Made by a program: the position numbers and the translations under genes. A stretch of 32,733 nucleotides of DNA from Bacteroidales bacterium (GTDB lineage: Bacteria > Bacteroidota > Bacteroidia > Bacteroidales > UBA7960). Below the pieces are notes generated by a model. That model saw only the letters and a program-made list of their open reading frames with translations. It ran no database searches and had not been told where the DNA came from. This document shows positions 10,298-18,213 of this stretch, in pieces. The DNA is taken from contig PWZB01000113.1 of the NCBI GenBank assembly GCA_003567625.1, positions 1 through 32,733 of the forward strand, given 5' to 3'. Within the stretch, counting starts at the first letter, position 1. Each line of letters begins with the position of its first letter.

Positions 10298-10387
10298 ATA
10301 ATTATTTTTTAAAAAATATAAATTCATATATTACTCATAAACCATTACCATTTAAATATATAATAATTCAAAAAAATCTTCCGCCAT

Positions 10388-11230
10388 ATGCCAATAAGAA
10401 TAGTATTGATACTCGTTAATATGCTTTTTTTTATCGGTTTGAATGTAATATATGCTAAAACAAACAATCAAACAGATCAGGAAAAGAATAAAAATGAGAA
10501 TTGGCGCCAGGTATATTATAAGGTTGACCAGGGTTTGTCAACCGGCATGGTATTAGACCAGAAGATGTCAAACCTTCATTATACCGGCCCGGGCGGTGTT
10601 TTAAACTTCGGGCGTCGTGCCCGGACATCCGCTTATATTGCCGAGTGGAATTTCCTAAGGATTAATTTCGGCTATCTGCAACCAAAACATGAAGGAACAC
10701 AGGTATATAAGCCTGCATTGGGGGTCAGGTATCTCCATCTTAGAAATTTGAATTCTTTGGGAATTTTTCAGGTTCATGCCGGAGTGCAAGCCAATTTGTT
10801 TGCCGATATACGTATAGCTCCACAGATGGGTAACTCATACCTGTTTGCCGACATTATAGGTGAAATCAGGCCGCAAGGTAAGCTATCAACAAATTTCCAC
10901 CTTTTAAGGCAATGGAATGTTGACTTTTCTTTTTCAGCAACTCTTTTGGGAACCGGAATAAGATTCCCGGAATACGGGACGAGCTTCAGGTTGTCAGACG
11001 ATGGCGGTATTGCTTTCCAGTCAAGTGAAACCCATATTTTAAAACCATCCAATTTTGGTCATTTTACTACGGGTGTTTTTTTCCGTGAATCATTTGGCGA
11101 TGCTTCCAACCCCAACTGGTACAGAATAGGATATATATGGGATTATTACTCGATGAGAGGCAATTACAACATTAATGTTAACAATGCTGTACATCAACTT
11201 GTACTTGAATTTTATTTTAAAGTAAATTAA
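10388..11230 (+). CDS. Predicted outer-membrane beta-barrel protein
   Basis: The 280-residue product starts with a signal peptide (about residues 1-23, ending VIYAK). The remainder alternates short aromatic, amphipathic strands and turns (YIAEWNFLRINFGYL, ALGVRYLHLRNLNSLGIF, QLVLEFYFKVN), as expected for a small outer-membrane barrel. The last residues LEFYFKVN lack the usual terminal Phe but retain aromatic positions. I do not recognise a named family. It lies 53 bases before an S41 protease gene on the same strand and may be cotranscribed with it. Function unknown. Confidence 0.7.
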   Translation: MPIRIVLILVNMLFFIGLNVIYAKTNNQTDQEKNKNENWRQVYYKVDQGLSTGMVLDQKMSNLHYTGPGGVLNFGRRARTSAYIAEWNFLRINFGYLQPKHEGTQVYKPALGVRYLHLRNLNSLGIFQVHAGVQANLFADIRIAPQMGNSYLFADIIGEIRPQGKLSTNFHLLRQWNVDFSFSATLLGTGIRFPEYGTSFRLSDDGGIAFQSSETHILKPSNFGHFTTGVFFRESFGDASNPNWYRIGYIWDYYSMRGNYNINVNNAVHQLVLEFYFKVN

Positions 11231-11283
11231 TTATCAATATAAATAGCGGTTTAATATATAAATAGGGACAAAAAAGAAAATAT

Positions 11284-12315
11284 ATGTTAAATAATAAGAG
11301 ATCATATTTTACAGCAAAGAACCTTGTAATTGTTTTATTCCTGTTTTTAACAAGTTCGTGCGAAAAGCTTTTCATAGAACCCGATGCTTCATCTGATCCA
11401 GAGGCTATCTTTGAGGAAATATGGACTTTTGCCGATACGCATTATTCATTTTTTGAATATAAGGATGTTGACTGGGATGAGGTTTATCATCGGTACCGTC
11501 CGCAAGTTCACGCTAATATGGGAGTTGTTGAGTTGTTTGATCTTTCTGCCGACATGTTGTATGAGCTTAAAGACGGGCATGTTAACCTGGTCAGCTCTTT
11601 TGACCGTTCAAGGAATTGGGAGTGGTACTTAAACAGCCCTGAAAACTATTATTATTCAATAATTGAAAGATATTACTATAAAGACAGGCAACGCTATATT
11701 GGTCCGCTTGAGTTTCTTGACATGGGGGATATAATTTACATTTATTATAGAAGTTTTGGCAATACTATTGGTGAAAGCCATTTGAATACTGTTATAAATA
11801 ATTTGAGGTTTAAAAAGGGTATTATCATAGATGTACGCAACAATGGTGGTGGTGATCCGACTAACGCGCGGAACATTGCCAACCGTTTCACTGATGTCAG
11901 GCGGTTTGCGGGCACCAATCGGGTGAAATACGGGCCCGGTCATGATGATTTCCGGCCCGAAGATATATATATTGAACCTTATGATGGCCCCAGGTATACG
12001 GGTGATGTGGTTGTGCTTACCAACCGGAAGAGTTACAGTGCAACGACCTATTTTACACAATATATGAGTGTGCTGCCCAATGTTACTCTTGTGGGTGATA
12101 CTACAGGAGGAGGCGGCGGCATGCCCGCATTTCACGACTTGCCCAACGGCTGGCTGTTAAGAGTTTCAAGCTCACGTTTTTATTGCCCGGATGGTGTTAA
12201 TATTGAAAGCGGGATCCCACCAGATATACAGATAGACATCGATGAAGAAGAAGCATTTGCAAACGGGGTAGATCCTATCATTGAAAAAGCAATTAGTGTT
12301 ATTTTGAAATATTAA
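11284..12315 (+). CDS. S41-family peptidase, lipoprotein
   Basis: This 343-residue protein carries a lipobox (FLTSSC, Cys at about residue 26) and the S41 C-terminal-processing peptidase fold. The N-terminal helical segment (FEEIWTFADTHYSFFEY) and LKDGHVNL are typical of tricorn-like S41 members. The core includes KGIIIDVRNNGGGDP, then the nucleophile region NRKSYSATTYF, in which the Ser of YSAT is the likely catalytic residue, then GDTTGGGGGMPA and a late IESGIPPDI. No PDZ domain is evident, so this is the short envelope-anchored form. It probably acts in the periplasm or at the outer membrane on an unknown substrate. Confidence 0.9.
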   Translation: MLNNKRSYFTAKNLVIVLFLFLTSSCEKLFIEPDASSDPEAIFEEIWTFADTHYSFFEYKDVDWDEVYHRYRPQVHANMGVVELFDLSADMLYELKDGHVNLVSSFDRSRNWEWYLNSPENYYYSIIERYYYKDRQRYIGPLEFLDMGDIIYIYYRSFGNTIGESHLNTVINNLRFKKGIIIDVRNNGGGDPTNARNIANRFTDVRRFAGTNRVKYGPGHDDFRPEDIYIEPYDGPRYTGDVVVLTNRKSYSATTYFTQYMSVLPNVTLVGDTTGGGGGMPAFHDLPNGWLLRVSSSRFYCPDGVNIESGIPPDIQIDIDEEEAFANGVDPIIEKAISVILKY

Positions 12316-12749
12316 TATTACCATGTTTTGCACAAAAGGAAACCTGCAAACAAAATTTTAAGCATTTATCAATCAGTCAATTAAGGTTCTGATTTGTTAA
12401 ACCCGGGTCATCTGTTATTCAAAACAGAAGAATATACCAATGAGTGTTAATAAGAGATATGTTGTTTTTTAATTTGTAGCAGTGCGGCAGAGTATTTGTA
12501 GAAAAATACAGTTTTAATATAAATTATGCTGCTTAGTGTCTTAAATTTCCGGTTTCACCCAAAAAAATCCGTAACCCTGCCAGGGTTGAGTAAAAGAATT
12601 TTTTAAATAACCGCAGGCTGAAAACCGCCTCATGGTTTTAACCGGAGGCCGGAAAGAAACTCCTTCGGAAGTTTTCGGCTTCTCCGCAATACATCTTGGG
12701 ATATCTAAGCTCCAATACCTAAAAAGTTATTTAGAAAAACCGGCTGATT
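12316..12749. other. Intergenic region between convergent genes, with palindromes
   Basis: This stretch separates the 3' ends of the S41 gene (+) and the transporter gene (-). It holds a perfect 7-base palindrome arm pair around AACCCTGCCAGGGTT at 12573-12587 and a second dyad with AAAACC and GGTTTT arms at 12621-12639, close to a GC-rich CCGGAGGCCGG. These may be bidirectional terminator or REP-like elements. A short plus-strand reading frame at 12632-12826 runs into the transporter gene and is not credible. Confidence 0.5.
12573..12587. terminator. Small palindrome, possible bidirectional terminator
   Basis: AACCCTG and CAGGGTT pair with a one-base centre. The dyad lies between two convergent genes, where terminators are expected, but a clear T tract is not immediately adjacent and the loop is too small as written, so the inner pairs would have to open. 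Confidence 0.3.
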
Positions 12750-14453
12750 TTATTCAAATTTTGTTTCTCCGGTTGTTTCTTCTTTTTTTCCTTCAATACT
12801 GTCTATCACAAAAGTATCATCATTAAAGTTGTTATTTTCCGGTTCTGCATTTTCTTCAATAATTTGATGATCGGCAGGGTCAGCTTTATCTTCTTCATAA
12901 TATAGCGGGCCTTCAATACCCAGGGGTATTCCAAGCCATACCCATACAACAAATTTTGGTATCCTTGCGATCATGAATGCGATGGCATATGGGATCATCA
13001 TAGATATCAGTGTACCTATACCGGCTGTTTTGTCATATTTTTGGACAAAAACTATTACCAGTGGGAAGTAAGGCAGCAAAGGCGTAAGAATATTGGAATA
13101 TGAGTCGCCAATACGATAAGCCGCTTGAGTTAATTCCGGAGAATAACCTACAAGCATGAGCATTGGCACGAAGATAGGAGCGAGCAGCGCCCACTTGGCT
13201 GACGCACTTCCCATGATCAGATTAACCAGTGAAGAAACAAGTATAAAAGCGATCAGAAGGGGTATTCCTGTGAAACCAATAGCAGTCAGGCCTTCCGAAC
13301 CTTTTACTGCCAGTATGCTGCCAAGGTTCGACCAGTTGAAGTAGGCTACAAACTGGGCGGCAACAAATGCTATTACGATGTACAAACCCATGGTTGACAT
13401 CGATTTTGTTGTCATATCTGCGACATCCTTATCGTTTTTGATAGTCTTGGCAACAATTCCATAAACCAATCCTGCAATAAAGAATAATATGAACATTATC
13501 GGGACTATAGAATCGTAAAATGGTCTGAAGCTATGTTTTCCGATGTTTTCATCGAATTCGCCGCGCAAGAGGCCATCGGAAGGAATTATTGCAATAGCAA
13601 CCAGGATCAATACGAAAACTATTGAAATTAATGACCAGTTCAACGCTTTGCGTTCACGTGGTGTAATGTCATTGCTTTTTTCTTCTTCGAGTTTTGCTCC
13701 TTCCGGGCGGTATTCACCCAGGCGGGGCACTATGATTTTTTCCGTTACCCACGTTCCTGCTATACCTACTAAAGGTACAGCAGCAGCCATAACATAATAA
13801 TTGGATAGAGGGTTAACGGTATAATCCGGATTAATAATATTGGAAGCGGGTTCGGTAAAAGCGGCCAACATGGGGTCGAGCCCGGTAGGTAATATGTTGG
13901 CTCCAAACCCACCTGATACGCCTGCAAAGGCAGCGGCAATTCCGGCAAGCGGATGACGGCCCATACCAAGGAAAAGTGTGGCACCTATAGGAATAAGTAT
14001 CACGTAGCCGGCATCTACAGCAACAGAACTAAGCATACCACCTATAACAATTGAAAAAGTAACCAGTTGTTTTGGAACTTTGGAAATGAATAGCTTCAAA
14101 GCAACATTTATCATACCGGTGTGCTCGGCAACACCAATGCCAAGCATTACTACAAGCACCAACCCCAGGGGAGGGAATGATGCAAAAACCTCAACCATTT
14201 CGGTGAAAACCCTTTGAAGACCCTCTTTTGTAAGCAGGTTCTCAACTATTATATGTTCTGCCTCAATCCCCGTATCAGCACCAGTGCCGGGCTTCAAAAC
14301 ACTAACCCCGCTAAATAACCAGGATAACAAAAGTACCACTACCATTAAAACAGCAAACAAAGTTACAGGATGTGGTAACTTATTCCCGATAATCTCTATC
14401 TTGTCTAATATTTTCTTAAAAACACCATTACTTTTTGTTTTATCGTTAGTCAT
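12750..14453 (-). CDS. AbgT-family transporter
   Basis: This 567-residue polytopic inner-membrane protein belongs to the AbgT family, whose characterised members export sulfonamides or take up p-aminobenzoyl-glutamate. Family landmarks are present: an N-terminal LPHPVTLFAVLM helix, FPPLGLVLVVMLGIGVAEHTGMI, SSVAVDAGYVILIPIGA, GGFGANILPTGLDPMLAAFTE, VNLIMGSASAKWALLAPIFVPMLM and GDSYSNILTPLLPYFPLV. About twelve membrane spans can be counted with two re-entrant-like segments. The acidic C-terminal tail (about the last 45 residues, with EEDKADPADHQ) is longer than necessary for the fold. The gene stands alone on the minus strand. Substrate is uncertain. Confidence 0.93.
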   Translation of the reverse strand: MTNDKTKSNGVFKKILDKIEIIGNKLPHPVTLFAVLMVVVLLLSWLFSGVSVLKPGTGADTGIEAEHIIVENLLTKEGLQRVFTEMVEVFASFPPLGLVLVVMLGIGVAEHTGMINVALKLFISKVPKQLVTFSIVIGGMLSSVAVDAGYVILIPIGATLFLGMGRHPLAGIAAAFAGVSGGFGANILPTGLDPMLAAFTEPASNIINPDYTVNPLSNYYVMAAAVPLVGIAGTWVTEKIIVPRLGEYRPEGAKLEEEKSNDITPRERKALNWSLISIVFVLILVAIAIIPSDGLLRGEFDENIGKHSFRPFYDSIVPIMFILFFIAGLVYGIVAKTIKNDKDVADMTTKSMSTMGLYIVIAFVAAQFVAYFNWSNLGSILAVKGSEGLTAIGFTGIPLLIAFILVSSLVNLIMGSASAKWALLAPIFVPMLMLVGYSPELTQAAYRIGDSYSNILTPLLPYFPLVIVFVQKYDKTAGIGTLISMMIPYAIAFMIARIPKFVVWVWLGIPLGIEGPLYYEEDKADPADHQIIEENAEPENNNFNDDTFVIDSIEGKKEETTGETKFE

Positions 14454-14783
14454 AAGTATACTGTTTAGGGTTAATTATTTTTTAATTTAATAAATAATTG
14501 CATGCTCAAAAAAGTACACAAAATGCTTGTAATGTGGTTTTACAAAAACCATCTGCTGCTTTTGCGCTTTTGAAAAAACCTGTAAAAGAACTTTTTAATA
14601 CCTGCTGAATTTTAAAAATAATTGCCAAAAATAAGTTTAATAACCTATACTGCAAAAAAAATTTGCTTTAATTATGATTTTTGACATGGCAAAAACGGGT
14701 GTATCCCTGCCGGGTATCAGTTTAACCAGGCTTTGCAGTAGACGATAGGGAATAATCTCTTTTTACGCTTACAACAATCCTCA
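14454..14783. other. Intergenic region upstream of the AbgT-type gene
   Basis: No gene is evident. The first part, next to the transporter start, is very AT-rich and contains an AT dyad (AATTATTT at about 14471 and AAATAATT at about 14489). The stretch must hold the promoter of the transporter gene on the minus strand, but I found no exact promoter match. Confidence 0.4.
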
Positions 14784-16859
14784 TTATCTTACAATATGCA
14801 CTACACCATGTTTGCGCCGTTTGACCCCGAATCGTTCATAAGTCAGCACATAATAATATACCCCATCGGGGGCACCATTACCATCCCACCAGTTATCGTA
14901 GTAATAAGAATGTTCATATACTATCTTGCCCCATCTGTTGTAAATGACCATATGGGCTTTTTCATAATGTTCGAGGTTGGTGATCTCAAAATAATCATTT
15001 ATACCGTCGAAATTTGGTGTGAAAACATTTGGTATTTCCAGTTCACAGTTTTCGTCAGTAATTTCTTTATCTATGGAAGCGATACATCCGGTTATAGCGT
15101 CTGTAATATCTATACGGTATGTGCCTGTTTCTTTTGCCATTAAGGTGTCGTAGGTTCTGCCGGGAAGTTCAACATTATTAAAATACCATTGATAAAGCCA
15201 GTCGTCGCCTGTATTATTGATAGGATGAACGGTGAGTACCGTGGAGTCACCTTCGCAAAACGTCAAATCATGTAATTCGTGGTATGATTCGATTTCGGCT
15301 TCCGGAATGGGTAATACATTTACACTTACTGTGGTGTCGTAAGTACAATTGAAATTATCGGTTATTTCAAATATGAATTCATAATCACCCTCTTCATCTT
15401 TTGTTACGTATGCGGGGTTTCCGTTCAGCGGATTCCCGTTATCGTACCATGTTTCGCTGACCACTTCGGGTGTAAAGATCAGCGAATCGGGGTAGAAATC
15501 ATCATGAAAGAACAGGTTCCAGCCCGACATATAGCCGTTCTCATCAGGTGTATTGTCGGTAACGGTTAATGTCCATGTACCGTTTAAGGGGCATCCTGTA
15601 AGGTTTTCCAGCGGGTCGTGTGATGTATATGTTCCTTCAGGAAGATAGGCAGCGTTTGCATAATAGTTGCCTGCTTGATCCTCATAATCATGATACTCTG
15701 GTGTGGTTTCATTCATCAGGCCATACTCGGGTGCGGGAGTAAAACAATATTGATATCCTATGCCGGGTGTAACGTTATCATAGACAACGGGTTCACCAAG
15801 GTTAGCAGTTACGCCGCCATAGTTTTTAAGCATTATTTGTGTGCCATTTGGGCATTGAAGCTCAAAGCTAAGCTGGCTTTGATCAACATGGTCAATTACC
15901 AGGCATATACGCCCGAAATCGTCTTCCGTTTGAAGAATATCTTCATCTTTAAAAACATCAAAAGTAAGACTTGATATGTATGATTCGGTTGTACCATCGG
16001 GTATCGCTATAGTGTCTTGCACACCTGTGGTGAAACCTGTCCATGTAACCATATTAGGTACACCTGTCAGAGTAATAGGGTCCTCAGCACAAACAGTATC
16101 CATACTTGGTTGTGTACCGGTAAAATGGGGTATTGTTCCTACCTGCACGGTTTCATAAACGTCAGTTTCGCAGTCATTGACAGGGTCATAAATATTAATA
16201 CGGAAAGGATATGCCGCGGGGTCATAAAATTCATAATCAAGAGTTGAACCGGTATGGGTTTGACCGTTGTAAAACCATTCATATTCAATTTGATTCGGGT
16301 CGAAGTAAATATTCTCTGACTTGTAATATGCGTCGGCAATAAGAGTTACCGGCCCGGTATCAGGGCAAAGATGCATGGTTTCAAGGTCGGTGGTAACATC
16401 GGCAGTAAAAAGTTCACAAAGCTCGTAACAGCTTATTTCTGCCCACCAGCCTTTACCATGTTCTGAAGGTGAGGAGATAAAATGAAAATGCAGAGAGCCT
16501 GATGATGGAAATATTTTTTCACCCGCCAACTCATCATTCGTCGCTTCATATAAAAGCGGGGCATCACTGCTTTCACCATCATAAACATAAAGGTAATCGC
16601 CCGGGCCAAGGTCGAAAAAAATAAACTCCATGGAAAAAAACGGCCTGTCTTCATCAGAACTGGTAAATGTTACTGAAAAATCCTCATTTGAACCATAAGA
16701 GGTGAGAGTATCTCTTCCGCTGTCAACAAAAATCCCGGCACAGGCCTCAATAGTTTGTCCATCATGAAAATCAATAGGATAGGTTATTTGTGATACTTCT
16801 GTGAAAGATTTCACCGAAAAGAATAATATCAATAAAACCAGGGTAAATAACCGTATCAT
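14784..16859 (-). CDS. T9SS type B sorted multidomain secreted protein (CUB and P-domain)
   Basis: This 691-residue exported protein has a signal peptide at about 1-20 and a CUB-like domain at about 22-145 (YPIDFHDGQTIEACAGIF, YLYVYDGESSDAPLL). Ig/PKD-like beta domains follow. A P/Homo B-like domain at about 280-465 (LTFDVFKDEDI, then NLTGCPLNGTWTLTVTDN) resembles those of proprotein convertases. Residues about 608-691 are the gliding-motility/T9SS type B C-terminal domain, with VFTPNFDGINDYF, IYNRWGKIVYE and WDGNGAPDGVYYYVL. The family fact is that this tail directs secretion by type IX machinery. No protease catalytic domain is present, so it is more likely an adhesin or structural surface protein. 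Confidence 0.9.
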   Translation of the reverse strand: MIRLFTLVLLILFFSVKSFTEVSQITYPIDFHDGQTIEACAGIFVDSGRDTLTSYGSNEDFSVTFTSSDEDRPFFSMEFIFFDLGPGDYLYVYDGESSDAPLLYEATNDELAGEKIFPSSGSLHFHFISSPSEHGKGWWAEISCYELCELFTADVTTDLETMHLCPDTGPVTLIADAYYKSENIYFDPNQIEYEWFYNGQTHTGSTLDYEFYDPAAYPFRINIYDPVNDCETDVYETVQVGTIPHFTGTQPSMDTVCAEDPITLTGVPNMVTWTGFTTGVQDTIAIPDGTTESYISSLTFDVFKDEDILQTEDDFGRICLVIDHVDQSQLSFELQCPNGTQIMLKNYGGVTANLGEPVVYDNVTPGIGYQYCFTPAPEYGLMNETTPEYHDYEDQAGNYYANAAYLPEGTYTSHDPLENLTGCPLNGTWTLTVTDNTPDENGYMSGWNLFFHDDFYPDSLIFTPEVVSETWYDNGNPLNGNPAYVTKDEEGDYEFIFEITDNFNCTYDTTVSVNVLPIPEAEIESYHELHDLTFCEGDSTVLTVHPINNTGDDWLYQWYFNNVELPGRTYDTLMAKETGTYRIDITDAITGCIASIDKEITDENCELEIPNVFTPNFDGINDYFEITNLEHYEKAHMVIYNRWGKIVYEHSYYYDNWWDGNGAPDGVYYYVLTYERFGVKRRKHGVVHIVR

Positions 16860-17245
16860 ATAATAAACAAGTTATAAATAGATCATTTAAAAATCATTAC
16901 GAAAAAAACAATATTTTATTTTATGAAGCAAAAAATAAACAGTGCAATAATCCTGTCTGCATACATATTGCTCAATGTATATATCTGTTTTTCGGATGCA
17001 ATTTACAAAAAACCTGAAAGCCGCTATAAAAAAACGCAACAAGGTTAATTTTTTTTCACTTAACAGTGAGTGAAATTAAGATTGCTGCTCAGAAGAATTT
17101 TTCCGGGGCGTTGTTTGAATCTGCTAAAAAAATTTATTTCTGCAGTTTCTTTTTTATATATCAAATCGCAAAACATTGATTTACAGACATATATTTTTTG
17201 TGTTTTGGCGACTTTGTGTGAAATAATTCTTGTTGGAGCGGAAAT
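16860..17245. other. Intergenic region with no recognised feature
   Basis: This AT-rich spacer lies between the start of the T9SS type B gene and the end of the flavin reductase-like gene, both on the minus strand. It must contain the promoter of the former. I found no convincing TAnnTTTG box, gene or strong hairpin. A plus-strand reading frame at 17070-17270 has no coding character. Confidence 0.4.
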
Positions 17246-17821
17246 TTATTTTAAACTTTTTCCTATTTGATATGCGTCACCGATTTTTTCTCCGATTTTA
17301 CGGTATTCCCTGGCTCCTCCCACATAAATCAACGGGTTCATTGCTTCGACATCGAATGAACCGGGCTTATTCACATCCTGCAGCTTGTTGGTATCCATGT
17401 GCACTTCTAGTATCTCACCCACGAAATGGTTGGTAGTACCCACAAGGGATGACTTAACCAGCTTGCATTCGAAATTCAGCGGACATTCCTTAATGATGGG
17501 AGAGGGGATATGCTTTGACTGCATTTTGGTGAAGCCGGTTTTTTCGAATTTATCAATATCCTTTCCGGAGGTTATGCCGCAAAAGTCAGCTTCTATCATG
17601 ATATCAACACTTGCTATGTTTACTGTAAAGTGTTTGTTTTTAAGGATCTCATTCCCGGAATAACCGCTGGTGCCGACAGATACTCCCAGGGTTGGCGGCG
17701 CACTGGTCAACAAGGTTACCCATGCTATGGTAACAATATTGGCTTTTTCCATAGTCCCTGTTACCACAAGGCTTGTGGGCATAGGAAATAAAATCTTCTG
17801 AGGCCCGAATGTAGTCTTCAT
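17246..17821 (-). CDS. Flavin reductase-like domain protein
   Basis: The 191-residue product belongs to the flavin reductase-like family, FMN-binding split-barrel proteins that use reduced pyridine nucleotide or act as flavoproteins. The pattern FPMPTSLVVTGTMEKANIVTIAWVTLLTSAPPTLGVSV at the N-terminus, then SGNEILKNKHFTVNIAS, FCGITSGKDIDKFEKTGF and FVGEILEVHMD, is typical. Length fits the family. It is cytosolic and stands alone with a possible promoter at 17880-17912. The electron partner is unknown. Confidence 0.9.
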   Translation of the reverse strand: MKTTFGPQKILFPMPTSLVVTGTMEKANIVTIAWVTLLTSAPPTLGVSVGTSGYSGNEILKNKHFTVNIASVDIMIEADFCGITSGKDIDKFEKTGFTKMQSKHIPSPIIKECPLNFECKLVKSSLVGTTNHFVGEILEVHMDTNKLQDVNKPGSFDVEAMNPLIYVGGAREYRKIGEKIGDAYQIGKSLK

Positions 17822-18213
17822 AATTCTGTTTTTTGGTTTATTATTAAAATCGAAATTTGCAAAAAATTTAAGTAAAATACAAATTTAGAGAAAGATTTTT
17901 TTATCTCTCAATAATTAACCATTAAATAACTAAGATCATTTGTGTTGCTCTTTGTGGTAAAAAATTTAACCATAAAGGAAACAAAGTACGAGGGCACTAA
18001 GTACGTTCACTCTCAACAAGCTGAGAGAATAACAAACTTGTAACTATAACAATTCAACAATTAAACCTATTTTTGTTTTTCGCTGTTATGGCAATATTTT
18101 TGATAATGAAAATAATTATTTATACCCGGAGTTATTTTGTAAAAAGAAAGATTTATTACAAAAAATTTGGCAGTGATAAAATTATTTGATAATACGGCTA
18201 TACTTTTTTAAAC
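17822..18213. other. Divergent intergenic region
   Basis: This region separates the divergent flavin reductase-like (-) and DUF5686 (+) genes and should hold promoters for both; one candidate is listed at 17880-17912. At about 17941-18010 there is a low-complexity stretch with direct and inverted copies of motifs such as CTTTGTGG and GGAAACAAAGTACG, resembling the short intergenic repeats often scattered in Bacteroidota genomes. No gene is seen. Confidence 0.45.
17880..17912 (-). promoter_or_regulatory. Candidate Bacteroidota promoter for the flavin reductase-like gene
   Basis: Read on the minus strand, positions 17887-17880 give TAAATTTG, an exact TAnnTTTG -7 match. At 17912-17909 lies ATTG, a three-of-four match to the TTTG -33 box, with a 21-base spacer. 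Transcription would start near 17873, leaving about 50 bases before the ATG at 17821. Confidence 0.45.

Noticed and set aside
11656..12135. Minus-strand 159-residue frame
   Set aside because: It lies wholly inside the S41 peptidase gene, whose motifs are clear; it is a shadow frame.
12632..12826. Plus-strand 64-residue frame between convergent genes
   Set aside because: It overlaps palindromic intergenic DNA and the 3' end of the AbgT-type gene and has no protein-like features.
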